Source: Acidimicrobiia bacterium
GTDB taxonomy: Bacteria > Actinomycetota > Acidimicrobiia > Spongiisociales > Spongiisociaceae
Direction: 5' to 3'
DNA: 39,751 bases
NCBI GenBank assembly: GCA_021296345.1
Contig: JAGWAN010000024.1
Location: 1 to 39,751, forward strand
Positions 25,220 to 32,975 of the stretch are shown piece by piece. The translations under genes and the position numbers were made by a program. The notes under the pieces are model-generated. The model did no database searches. It saw nothing but the letters and a program-made list of their open reading frames with translations, and was not told where the DNA came from. Each line of letters begins with the position of its first letter. Position 1 is the first letter of the stretch.

Positions 25220-25432
25220 ACGGCAATCAGCCCAAATTTTTCATGGATCGGGGGTTTGTCCGGTGAAAAGACGAGCCGCTTTGGGTGCATGACCTGGGGC
25301 CATGACTTTCGGCATCCGCGGTATTGCCTGGCGGGGGACATTCACCTGCCTGGTGGAGGGTGGCCAGGCGCAAATCATGGCATTGAAGTGGCCTGATGTG
25401 CGTCGGTGTGGCGGAAACATGAATAATCAAGG

Positions 25433-26482
25433 CTAGGAAGCGGAACCACCAACCCCGAAGTGCGGCAACACCTGCTTCGCGAACGGCACGATCACCTTCT
25501 CGTGCTCTCCCTCGGACCGTGGTGCGGAGAAGCATCTCAGCCAGATCTCGTCGATCCCCATCGAGGTGATCTCCCGGATCTTCCTGATGCAGTCGTCGGC
25601 GGTCCCAGCCACAGAGAACCTCTTGATGACCTCGTCCGTCAGGTATTCCCGGTCCCTGTATGCGGTCTCGAGTCCCTCACCGCCCAACTTCCGGCACCGG
25701 GTGAGAAAACCCGGCAGTTCTTCGGCGAACCCGTCGAAGATCGTGGTGTAGGTATCCGGAGAGGTATTGATGAGGGCCTGAGTCACAAAGGGTCGCACGT
25801 TCTCCACGGCCTGGCGGCCGTCATCCGAGATCGAGGTGTAGGCCCAGGACACCAGCCGGATGTCCTCGAGGCTCCGCCCGGCCTTACGGGCTCCTCGGCG
25901 GACCAATCCGATCGCGTACTCGAGCTGTTCTCTCGACACGTAGGTGGCGATCACCGCGCCGTCCGCCAACTCACCCGCGAGCTCCAGGTTCTTCGGACTC
26001 CGGGTGGCGACGAGTATCGGGATGTCCGACCTCACATCGATGTTCAGGCGTGCGTCCGACAGCTTGAAGATGTTGCCGTCGAAACTGACGGTCTCCCCGC
26101 TGAAGAGCGATCGGATCATGATGATGGTCTCGCGCAGCGCCTGATTCACTCGGCGACGCTCGAGGTGCATCTGCGGGAAGCCCGACCCACCTGCTCCGAG
26201 GGTCAGGAGGGCCCGGCCTCCGGATAGTTCGTCCAGGGTCGCGACGGCCAGCGCGGTCATTGCCGGGATCCTGGTGTACGGGTCGGCCACGCACGGCCCG
26301 ATGTTGATCCGGTTGGTAGCCATAGCGTCGGCGGCAAGGGTCACGAAAACGTCCTTCTCGCCGGCGAACCTCTGATCGGCATGCACGAAACTGTCGAACC
26401 CGAGTTCCTCGGCCATCCTGGCCACCGACACGATCTTCTTGAGTGGCTCGACCGGGGCCATTCCCACACCGAAAGAGACCAT
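25433..26482 (-). CDS. Luciferase-like (LLM class) flavin/F420-dependent oxidoreductase
   Basis: A 349-residue TIM-barrel oxidoreductase of the bacterial luciferase-like superfamily. Features are the N-terminal GMAPVEPLKKIVSVARMAEELGFD strand-helix, the NINIGPCVADPYTRIPAM strand with bound-flavin contacts, ELSGGRALLTLGAGGSG and SPKNLELAGELADGAVI. The sequence resembles F420-dependent methylenetetrahydromethanopterin reductase-like members rather than FMNH2 monooxygenases, though cofactor choice is inference. It is the last gene of the DUF3830/D-aminoacylase operon and starts 6 bases after the deacylase stop. Confidence 0.9.
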   Translation of the reverse strand: MVSFGVGMAPVEPLKKIVSVARMAEELGFDSFVHADQRFAGEKDVFVTLAADAMATNRINIGPCVADPYTRIPAMTALAVATLDELSGGRALLTLGAGGSGFPQMHLERRRVNQALRETIIMIRSLFSGETVSFDGNIFKLSDARLNIDVRSDIPILVATRSPKNLELAGELADGAVIATYVSREQLEYAIGLVRRGARKAGRSLEDIRLVSWAYTSISDDGRQAVENVRPFVTQALINTSPDTYTTIFDGFAEELPGFLTRCRKLGGEGLETAYRDREYLTDEVIKRFSVAGTADDCIRKIREITSMGIDEIWLRCFSAPRSEGEHEKVIVPFAKQVLPHFGVGGSAS

Positions 26483-26488
26483 CGGGCT

Positions 26489-28078
26489 CTATTCCTCACC
26501 CGCAGCAAGCACCTTGCCGGGTCGGTTCCCGGTGTGGCTGCCCTGCTCGACGACCAGCCGTCCGTTGACGATCACGTAAGGGATCCCCGCGGGAAACTCC
26601 CGAGGATTCTCGAAGGTCGCCCGATCGGCCACGGTGTCGGGGTCGAAGATGGTCAGGTCCGCATACCATCCTGGCCGGATGCGGCCTCGCCGCTCGAGCC
26701 CGAAGTGCTCGGCGGGCAGGGAGGTCATCTTCCGCACGGCTTCTTCGACCGGCAACAGCTTTCGGCCGCGGACGAAGTCCCCGAGTACTTTCGGGAAGCA
26801 TCCGTAATTCCGGGGATGGGGGTAGTAGTCGGCGGCCAGCTTGCCATGGGGGGCGACAGCCGACCCGTCACTCGCCACCATCACCCGAGGGTTCACGAAG
26901 ATTCTCTCGATGTCGTCCCGCTCGAGCGTGTGGAACACCATGCTCACCCGCCCGTTCGACGTCTCGAGCATGCTCATGGCAGTCTCGAAAACCCCTTGTC
27001 GGTGCTTTTGGGCGATGCGGGCGAGGGTCTTACCCTCCAGCAGGGGGTCGGGCCTGTACTCGGAGACCGTCATCCTGTCCCCGCCACCCCGCAACGCCAG
27101 CGACGTGGTGAAGGAACTCTCGATGTCCGCCCTCAGCGCGGCATCGGCCGTTCGCAACAGGAAGGCTTCGACGCCACCCTCCTGGCACCACTGGGGGAAC
27201 AGGACGAACATGGTGCTGCTGGTGGCGTCGTACGGGTACTGGTCGCCCAAGACGTCGACACCCTGTTCCCGGGCCTTCTCGATTGCCGCGAGAGCTCTTC
27301 CGCTCTTACCCCACACATCGGCTCCGAGTGCCTTCAGATGGGAGATCTGGACCCGTACCCGGGCACCGTGTCCGATCGCCAGGGCCTCGTCGATGGCGTC
27401 GAACCAGTCGCCGTTGTCGCCCTCGCTCCGGATGTGGCTGGCGTATACGCCCCCGTATTCGCTGACGATCCGGGCAAGCTCTATCAACTCCTCCCGGCTT
27501 GCGTATCCGCCGGGAACGTACCTGAGACCCGAGCACATTCCCCGAGCTCCGCTCCGCATAGCCTCACGGACGTGGTCTCTCATAGCCTCCAACTGTGCCG
27601 GGGTTGGCTCGGCCTGGCTGAACCCCATGACGGCCATCCGGACCGTGCCCTGGGCAACCATCGGGACGACATTGACGGCAGGACTCACGGATCGGACCCG
27701 ATCGAAGTACTCGCCCGCTGTCTTCCAGTCGACCTCGATGCCGAACTGTCCCACCCGCTCCGCAATGTCGGCCCGCGCATCCCCGACGGCGGGAGCCAGG
27801 CCCATCCCGCAATTCGGGAAGATCTGGGTGGTCACACCTTGGCGGACCGCGCTCTCGGCCCTCGGGTCGACCAGGATGGTGATGTCCGAGTGGGTATGCA
27901 CGTCGACAAAGCCGGGAGCCACGATCAGCTCGGTAGCTTCGATGCGCGTCCGGCCTTCGCCGCTTTGGATCTTCCCTATTCGGACTATCCGCTCACCGGC
28001 GACTCCGATGTCCGCCGTGTAGAGCGGCCCCCCCGAGCCGTCGGCGACCCGGCCGCCGCTGATGACCAGATCCAGCAT
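26489..28078 (-). CDS. N-acyl-D-amino-acid deacylase (D-aminoacylase) family amidohydrolase
   Basis: A 529-residue amidohydrolase of the D-aminoacylase family, which removes an acyl group from N-acyl-D-amino acids or related D-configured amides. Metal and catalytic motifs are in order: VDVHTHSD (HxH), NCGMG with the bridging Cys, GLRYVPGGYAS, ASHIRSEGDN (His), QISHLKALG (His) and VMVASDGSAVAPHG (catalytic Asp). The C-terminal RIRPGWYADLTIFDPDTV is standard. The ATG at 28076-28078 is chosen because the frame above it belongs to the DUF3830 gene; members begin with a DLVISGG strand as here. It lies 14 bases after the DUF3830 gene and 6 before the LLM gene. Confidence 0.93.
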   Translation of the reverse strand: MLDLVISGGRVADGSGGPLYTADIGVAGERIVRIGKIQSGEGRTRIEATELIVAPGFVDVHTHSDITILVDPRAESAVRQGVTTQIFPNCGMGLAPAVGDARADIAERVGQFGIEVDWKTAGEYFDRVRSVSPAVNVVPMVAQGTVRMAVMGFSQAEPTPAQLEAMRDHVREAMRSGARGMCSGLRYVPGGYASREELIELARIVSEYGGVYASHIRSEGDNGDWFDAIDEALAIGHGARVRVQISHLKALGADVWGKSGRALAAIEKAREQGVDVLGDQYPYDATSSTMFVLFPQWCQEGGVEAFLLRTADAALRADIESSFTTSLALRGGGDRMTVSEYRPDPLLEGKTLARIAQKHRQGVFETAMSMLETSNGRVSMVFHTLERDDIERIFVNPRVMVASDGSAVAPHGKLAADYYPHPRNYGCFPKVLGDFVRGRKLLPVEEAVRKMTSLPAEHFGLERRGRIRPGWYADLTIFDPDTVADRATFENPREFPAGIPYVIVNGRLVVEQGSHTGNRPGKVLAAGEE

Positions 28079-28092
28079 CCAGCCCAACCGGC

Positions 28093-28542
28093 TCAGAGCA
28101 CGCTGATCGTGATCTCGCCGAAGCCTTCCTTCCGCATGCGGGGAGCTTCGTGAGCCAGGGCATCCATACCATGGGTGATCCGGCCTACGATGTTGGTGGC
28201 CAGCGGTCCGCTCATGCCCCGGATCGCGCTGTCTCGCTCGTATATGAACCCGATGACGAGAAAGGTACGGACATGCCTCGGCCACACCGGTTCCACGAAG
28301 ATTGCCGGTTTGTGGTAGACGAATAGATCGCCTACGCACTGGTAGATGGTCTGGTTCTCTTCCGGGATCGGCCCCTGAGTGTCAAGCAAGGTATACACTT
28401 CCCTGCCATTCTCCATGCTGTGAATGGCCTGGTTCCTTATCGGAAGCAGGCCTTGCAGCCAAGCGGTTGTTCTCGGGGCGGCAACCTCGTCCAGGTCGGC
28501 GAAGGCCTCAGCTGCTCCGAGTGCCATTCGAATCCTTGTCAT
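28093..28542 (-). CDS. DUF3830 family protein, copy 1
   Basis: A 149-residue protein of the DUF3830 family, small proteins with a cyclophilin-like fold. Recognisable family features are the opening MTRIRMALG strand, LQGLLPIRNQAIHS, ENQTIYQCVGDLFVYHKP and the C-terminal helix before the final GFGEITISVL strand. It is the most divergent of three consecutive copies: the central PDTC-type Cys motif of the other two is absent (APRTTAWLQGLLP). It lies 13 bases after copy 2. No biochemical role is established to my knowledge. Confidence 0.75.
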   Translation of the reverse strand: MTRIRMALGAAEAFADLDEVAAPRTTAWLQGLLPIRNQAIHSMENGREVYTLLDTQGPIPEENQTIYQCVGDLFVYHKPAIFVEPVWPRHVRTFLVIGFIYERDSAIRGMSGPLATNIVGRITHGMDALAHEAPRMRKEGFGEITISVL

Positions 28543-28555
28543 CCGGTCCCGCCTA

Positions 28556-29062
28556 TCATTCCTCGTATCGCTTCACAACCAGCCGTTTGAGTCCCTTATG
28601 GCGGATCTCCTCACACTTGTTCATGAAGTCCGCAGGGAGGTCGGTTAAGGTCGCGAACAGCGGCGTGACTTGAAGAGTCGGGTCTGCCCCCCTGGCCGGA
28701 TCACTTGCCGCTAGACCCAAGCCGGACGGCTCGCCATAGAAGATGGCGAATTCCGAAAGCTCCCGCTCGAACTCCGAACTGTAAGCGAGTTGCTTTCCTC
28801 GAGACATCTGGGGTGCTCGCCAGAAATAGACGATGTCTCCAGGTGCGACTATCCCGTGGCTGGACGGTCCCTCAGGCGGAAGCCTGAGAATTTTGTCGCC
28901 TTGAAGATGCAACATGATCTCGCGGCTCGCCCAGTTCGCATGGATCGACATGCCCTCCACCGGGAGGATCTCCCACACAGCATCGCACGTGTCGGGCACG
29001 GTATCGTCGTGCAACTCAGCTATCGCCTGTATCCCCTCCAGTTCGAAAACCAGCTTTCTCAA
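28556..29062 (-). CDS. DUF3830 family protein, copy 2
   Basis: A 168-residue DUF3830 protein. Family blocks are LVFELEGIQAIAELHDDTVP, DTCDAVWEILPVEGMSIHANW and VAPGDIVYFW, followed by ELSEFAIFYG. The C-terminus EEIRHKGLKRLVVKRYEE matches the family helix-strand ending. The ATG at 29060-29062 overlaps the stop of copy 3 (ATGA), so the copies are coupled. The order of motifs is the same in all copies, which points to tandem duplication and divergence. Confidence 0.8.
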   Translation of the reverse strand: MRKLVFELEGIQAIAELHDDTVPDTCDAVWEILPVEGMSIHANWASREIMLHLQGDKILRLPPEGPSSHGIVAPGDIVYFWRAPQMSRGKQLAYSSEFERELSEFAIFYGEPSGLGLAASDPARGADPTLQVTPLFATLTDLPADFMNKCEEIRHKGLKRLVVKRYEE

Positions 29063-29556
29063 GAATTGTCCGTTCTTTCTATGATCAATTCTCGCTGGCC
29101 TTCATATATCATCGCCTCACACACTCTGCGAAGCTCTGCCAGACCGGAGGATATCTCAGCAAACAGATTCACTGCTTCAGGTCCCCTCGGACCCTGTGGT
29201 CTCGTGTCGTGGTCGTAAACTATCCCTATTTCGGCGGATTCCAGCCTGCCGTACGGTGTGCCCCGGTAGTAGCGAGCCGGTCTGTAGTAATAGAAGACAT
29301 CGCCCGGTACGGGAATATAGGTGAGAACGTTCTCTGGATCGAGATAGGGGTCACCCTCCAAGTGGCAGCGTATCAAGTGTCCCGACCATATGTCATGCGT
29401 CGCCTTGAGACGGAGCGGGAGGAGGTTCCATAGAGCCGAGCAGGTGTCGGGACAATCATCATCCAAGAGATCGGCGATAGCGGTAGTGCCTGAACCTGGA
29501 AGCGAGATTCTGATGCGACGAGGAGAGGCCGGTACACCATGTGCTTGGTCAGACAT
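29059..29556 (-). CDS. DUF3830 family protein, copy 3
   Basis: A 165-residue DUF3830 protein from the ATG at 29554-29556; an earlier ATG at 29634 would add 26 residues of unlikely composition. Family blocks: RIRISLPGSGTTAIADLLDD, CPDTCSALWNLLPLRLKATH, IPVPGDVFYYY and AEIGIVYDHD. It ends EGQRELIIERTDNS. It is first in the operon and overlaps copy 2 by 4 bases. Pairwise likeness to copy 2 is clear in the TCxAxW and PGDxxYY/F segments. Confidence 0.78.
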   Translation of the reverse strand: MSDQAHGVPASPRRIRISLPGSGTTAIADLLDDDCPDTCSALWNLLPLRLKATHDIWSGHLIRCHLEGDPYLDPENVLTYIPVPGDVFYYYRPARYYRGTPYGRLESAEIGIVYDHDTRPQGPRGPEAVNLFAEISSGLAELRRVCEAMIYEGQRELIIERTDNS

Positions 29557-29681
29557 GCGGTTGTGATGCCTCGAACTGTCGTGGGAGCGGACTCCAGATG
29601 ATCCTAAGGGGCAACTTGTCGACCCGTCAAGCAAGCCTCAACGGTTGAGGATGTGCGATTTCGTGGGTTTAGACCTCCGGC

Positions 29682-29963
29682 TCATGTGTCGACAATCTCG
29701 ACGCTGCGGTCGTCCAGCAGGGGGCGGATCTGTTCGACCGCCACCTCGGTGAAGTGCTCGGTGGCTTGGTGCGCGGCGAACGCGGCCCGATCGACATACT
29801 TCTCCAGCAGCAGGAACCGGCGCCGGTCGTCCACGCTTCTGTAGACCTCGAACGCGACGCAACCCGGCTCCTCGAGCACCAGAGCCGTGTAGCTCCTGAG
29901 CAAGTCGGCCACTTGGCCGTCCTTGCCGGGGGCCGTCGTGTAGGTCGCCAGGACAATGGTCAT
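29682..29963 (-). CDS. ABM-domain (antibiotic biosynthesis monooxygenase-like) small protein
   Basis: A 93-residue protein of the dimeric ferredoxin-like ABM fold. It reads MTIVLATYTTAPGKDGQV, LEEPGCVAFEVYRSVDD, FLLLEKYVDRAAFAAHQ and ends DDRSVEIVDT. Family members are cofactor-free quinol monooxygenases, haem-degrading enzymes or isomerases, and the RxVxxxxxFLLLEKY segment is typical of the YgiN branch. It lies 125 bases upstream of DUF3830 copy 3 on the same strand and may or may not share its transcript. A fragmentary near-copy lies at 21638. Confidence 0.85.
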   Translation of the reverse strand: MTIVLATYTTAPGKDGQVADLLRSYTALVLEEPGCVAFEVYRSVDDRRRFLLLEKYVDRAAFAAHQATEHFTEVAVEQIRPLLDDRSVEIVDT

Positions 29964-30100
29964 GCCTTTCCTTCCCTCTGCTGTTACGTCCGTCTTGATG
30001 TAAGAGGATCACCGGGACGCCTCCGATATTACGCGGCCTAGATCCCTGTTCGGTGTTCGATCGCCCCCGCCCTTGCGGGCAGGCGATACAGTTCTGCTTG

Positions 30101-31525
30101 ATGATTCCGGTTCTAACGGCTGAACAATCCCGGCGCCAGGACGCGGTGGCCACCGCGGATCCTCGCACCCTGCTTGACCGGGCCGGCCTGGCGGTCGCCT
30201 TGCAGGCGGTGGCTCTAGGGGTCGGCTACGGATCGAGGGTGGCGGTGCTGGCCGGTCCTGGCAACAACGGGGGTGACGGGTACGTCGCTGCCCGGTATCT
30301 GGCGGGGCGGGGGATAGCCGTGGACGTCTATCCGCTGGCCGAGCCGCGCACCGATCCGGCGATGTGGGCCCGCGACCTGGCCCGGCGGGAAGGGGCGCGG
30401 GTTAGGTGCTGGTCGGATACCAGGCCCGCCGACATGGTGATCGACGCCCTGTTCGGAGCGGGCTTCCGGGGCGAGCCTCCCGACCTCTCATCGTGGACGC
30501 GGCCCGGCCCGGGTGAGGGAGCCGGCGTGCCCTGGTTGGCGGTCGATGTGCCGTCCGGGTTGGACGCAACCACCGGAGACGCGGCTGGAGGGACACCCTA
30601 CGCCCGGGCTACGGTGACCTTTCACGGATACCGGGTGGGGCACCTGGTCGGCTCCGGCCCCGACCGGTGCGGCGATGTCGTGGTGGCCGACATAGGCCTG
30701 CCGGATGTGGCGTCGGAGATGTGGCTGTGCGAGGAGGAGGATGCTCCGTTGCCAGTGCGGTCCCGCACAGCGCACAAGTGGTCGGCGGGCTCGGTCCTGG
30801 TGGTGGGCGGCTCGGACGGTCTGGACGGGGCCGCAACCCTGACCGCCCGGTCTGCGCTGCGCGCCGGCGCCGGCGCGGTGATGATCGCCTGTCCCCCCAC
30901 GGTCGAGGAGAAGGTCCGGGCTCCCGAGATCATGACCCGGGCGATCGGGTCGGGCCGCTCGCTATCGTCGGCCGACCTTCCCGAGTTGCTGGGACTCGCC
31001 CAGCGCTTCGATCTCGTGATCATCGGGCCCGGCCTCGGGTCGTCTCCCGATCTGGGCGCCCTGGTCAGCGGGCTACTCCAAGGTTGGCGGGGGCCGGTGG
31101 TGGCCGACGCCGACGCCCTGAACGCTCTCGGCGATCCGGGAGAACTGGCCCGCCGGGGAGATACCGTCATCACCCCGCACGCGGGAGAGTTCCAACGCTT
31201 GTCGGGTCGGGCGGCCACCTACCAGGAGGCCGCTCGATTGGCCGAAAGCGCGGGAGCCACCGTGTTGCTGAAGGGCGCTCCCACATTCGTCATGGGCGCG
31301 GAACGTTGGCTGGTCAACTCGGGCGGTCCCGAGCTTGCCACCATCGGCACGGGGGACGTGCTGGCGGGAATGATCGGGGCGTTCTGGGCCGCCGGAGGGG
31401 ACGGTGCCGAGGCAACCCGGTCGGCCGCCTACTGGCATGGCCGGGCGGCATCCGAGTTGGCGGACCGGCGCACCGTCACCGCCGATCTCCTGGTCGAGCA
31501 GGTGGCCATCACCACCCGGCGCTGA
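30101..31525 (+). CDS. nnr: Bifunctional NAD(P)HX epimerase / ADP- or ATP-dependent dehydratase
   Basis: Repairs hydrated NAD(P)H. The N-terminal domain epimerises the R and S hydrates and the C-terminal kinase-like domain dehydrates the S form. In 474 residues the epimerase shows AGPGNNGGDGYVAARYL (51 onward), VIDALFGAGFRG and AVDVPSGLDATTG. The dehydratase shows HKWSAGSVLVVGGSDGL, ARSALRAGAGAVM, VIIGPGLGSS, VADADALNAL, TPHAGEFQRLSG and TIGTGDVLAGMIGA, the ribokinase-like phosphate site. The ATG at 30101 is used because the family starts with a short helix MIPVLTAEQSRRQD. No SD is visible. It is divergent from the ABM gene and convergent with the next ABM gene. It is a conserved housekeeping gene. 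Confidence 0.95.
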   Translation: MIPVLTAEQSRRQDAVATADPRTLLDRAGLAVALQAVALGVGYGSRVAVLAGPGNNGGDGYVAARYLAGRGIAVDVYPLAEPRTDPAMWARDLARREGARVRCWSDTRPADMVIDALFGAGFRGEPPDLSSWTRPGPGEGAGVPWLAVDVPSGLDATTGDAAGGTPYARATVTFHGYRVGHLVGSGPDRCGDVVVADIGLPDVASEMWLCEEEDAPLPVRSRTAHKWSAGSVLVVGGSDGLDGAATLTARSALRAGAGAVMIACPPTVEEKVRAPEIMTRAIGSGRSLSSADLPELLGLAQRFDLVIIGPGLGSSPDLGALVSGLLQGWRGPVVADADALNALGDPGELARRGDTVITPHAGEFQRLSGRAATYQEAARLAESAGATVLLKGAPTFVMGAERWLVNSGGPELATIGTGDVLAGMIGAFWAAGGDGAEATRSAAYWHGRAASELADRRTVTADLLVEQVAITTRR

Positions 31526-31567
31526 ACCAGCCGAGGCGCTCGGCCGGCGGCCGGAGAAGAGGATCGC

Positions 31568-31876
31568 TCAGGCGATCTGGGTCATCCTCATCTCGCCGCT
31601 CTCCTGGATCAGGTGTCTCACCGCGGCGCCACCCTCCCGGATGTGGGGCGAGGCGATGTGACGTTCCAGATCTTCCTCGCTCCGCCAGTACTCGACGAAG
31701 TAGAAGAGACCGGGATCGTCATTGACAGCGTGCAGCTGGTAGTCGATGCAACCTTCCTCCTCGAGCGTGGGGGCAACGAAGCCCACCAGCGCCTCTCGGA
31801 CCGCGTCCTCGCCGCCGGGCTCGGCCCGCACCCACGCCACCAGGCTCAGTACGTCTTTGTCAGTGGTATCACTCAT
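31568..31876 (-). CDS. ABM-domain (quinol monooxygenase-like) small protein
   Basis: A 102-residue ABM-fold protein: VLSLVAWVRAEPGGEDAVREAL, the Glu-rich turn LEEEGCIDYQLHAVNDDPG and FYFVEYWRSEEDLERHIASPH, then a C-terminal strand EMRMTQIA. It is clearly of the same fold as the protein at 29682 but not a recent duplicate. The ATG at 31874-31876 is the first Met at which the fold begins; the upstream open frame overlaps the phosphotriesterase-like gene. It starts 13 bases after that gene, as the last member of a three-gene operon. Confidence 0.85.
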   Translation of the reverse strand: MSDTTDKDVLSLVAWVRAEPGGEDAVREALVGFVAPTLEEEGCIDYQLHAVNDDPGLFYFVEYWRSEEDLERHIASPHIREGGAAVRHLIQESGEMRMTQIA

Positions 31877-31889
31877 GTTCGCGACTGTA

Positions 31890-32975
31890 CTACCCGCAGT
31901 CGTGGGCGCCGAAGGGGCCGGCCAGCAGGCGGGCGGGGTTCTTCCGCAGGAGCGTGTCCAGATCCGCACCGGAAACGCCTCGGGCCGCGAGGCGGGGGAC
32001 TATGTAGCGGAGGAAGTGGTCGTAGCCGTGGCCGCCGTAGGTGGCCAGCTCGTGCTTGAAACAGATGTCCTGGGCCGGGAAGACATGTTCGGTCATTCCG
32101 GCTTCGATGAGCATGATCAGGGCGTCCACGCGCTCCTCATCCGACGCGAGCCAGGACTCGCGCATCGAGTAGTAGAGCTCCCGCCCGAAGGTGTCGAGGC
32201 CGAAGCCGGCGCCCAGCTCCCCGGCTCGGCGGTAGAGGTCCAGGTCGGTGCGGAACCGGTCGTCGAGGTGGCTCTGGACCACCCGACTCATCTCGGCCCC
32301 GGCGTCCGACAGGACTTCGATCACCTCCAGGGGCGAGTCGGCTCCGGCGGCCGAGTGAGCGATGATGGCGCAGCCCACCTCCTGCTGGGCCAGAGCGGCG
32401 GCCTGGAACACCTTGCGTTCGGCCGGTCCCATCGGGTACCGGGTGACACCCAGCTCACCGATCACTCCGGCCTTGATACCGGTGCCGTCCATGCCCTCGG
32501 TGAGGTCCCGGATCATCTCCCCGGCGATATCCTCCACCGACCAACCATGCAGGCGCGCCGGATGGGTTACCTCGACGTAGAAGCCGCATCCGGCCACGAT
32601 GTTCACCCCGGACTCGGCTGCCAGCCATTCCAGGACGCGGGCATCGCGGCCCAGGCCGGGCGGGGTGGCGTCCACGATCGAGTCGCCTCCGGCGTCGCGG
32701 TAGCGCTTGAGTTCCTCGGCCAGGACATGGGGCTCGTCCACCACCAGGTTGTCCCGGCATGCGAAGGGGTTGGCCCTGATGCGGCCCAAGCGCTCCGTCG
32801 TTACCGGCCGGAAGGCGATGGTGGGATCGTCGTCCGGGCGCCAGTTGCAACGGATGTCGACCAGCAGGTGCTCGTGGACCAGGGTGGTGCCGAGCTCGGC
32901 GGCCAGAATCTGTCCTAGGACCGTCTGGACCGCTGCTTCGTCAGGCAGGGGCGGGATTACTTCGCCGGGTGTCAC
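31890..32975 (-). CDS. Phosphotriesterase-family hydrolase (PTE/lactonase-like)
   Basis: A 361-residue binuclear-metal TIM-barrel hydrolase. Metal motifs in order: LVHEHLLVD (HxH), the bridging Lys in GIKAGVIGELG, His in IIAHSAAG and in SHLDDR, and the Asp of AQDICFKHEL. PTE-family members hydrolyse lactones, phosphotriesters or sugar esters. The GTG start at 32973-32975 overlaps the aminotransferase stop (GTGA). A first strand (ELGTTLVHEHL) is near residue 34, so the N-terminus is slightly longer than usual. It is the second gene of the aminotransferase/PTE/ABM operon. Confidence 0.9.
   Translation of the reverse strand: MTPGEVIPPLPDEAAVQTVLGQILAAELGTTLVHEHLLVDIRCNWRPDDDPTIAFRPVTTERLGRIRANPFACRDNLVVDEPHVLAEELKRYRDAGGDSIVDATPPGLGRDARVLEWLAAESGVNIVAGCGFYVEVTHPARLHGWSVEDIAGEMIRDLTEGMDGTGIKAGVIGELGVTRYPMGPAERKVFQAAALAQQEVGCAIIAHSAAGADSPLEVIEVLSDAGAEMSRVVQSHLDDRFRTDLDLYRRAGELGAGFGLDTFGRELYYSMRESWLASDEERVDALIMLIEAGMTEHVFPAQDICFKHELATYGGHGYDHFLRYIVPRLAARGVSGADLDTLLRKNPARLLAGPFGAHDCG

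Noticed and set aside
25348..25369. Hairpin GCCTGG/CCAGGC in the convergent spacer as a terminator
   Set aside because: The stem is only 6 bp and no T run follows on either strand; the rest of the 213-base spacer shows no stronger candidate.
26381..28153. Open frame of 590 codons on the plus strand opposite the D-aminoacylase gene
   Set aside because: It is the antisense shadow of a clear D-aminoacylase; GC-rich third positions suppress stops on the other strand and the protein has no family likeness.
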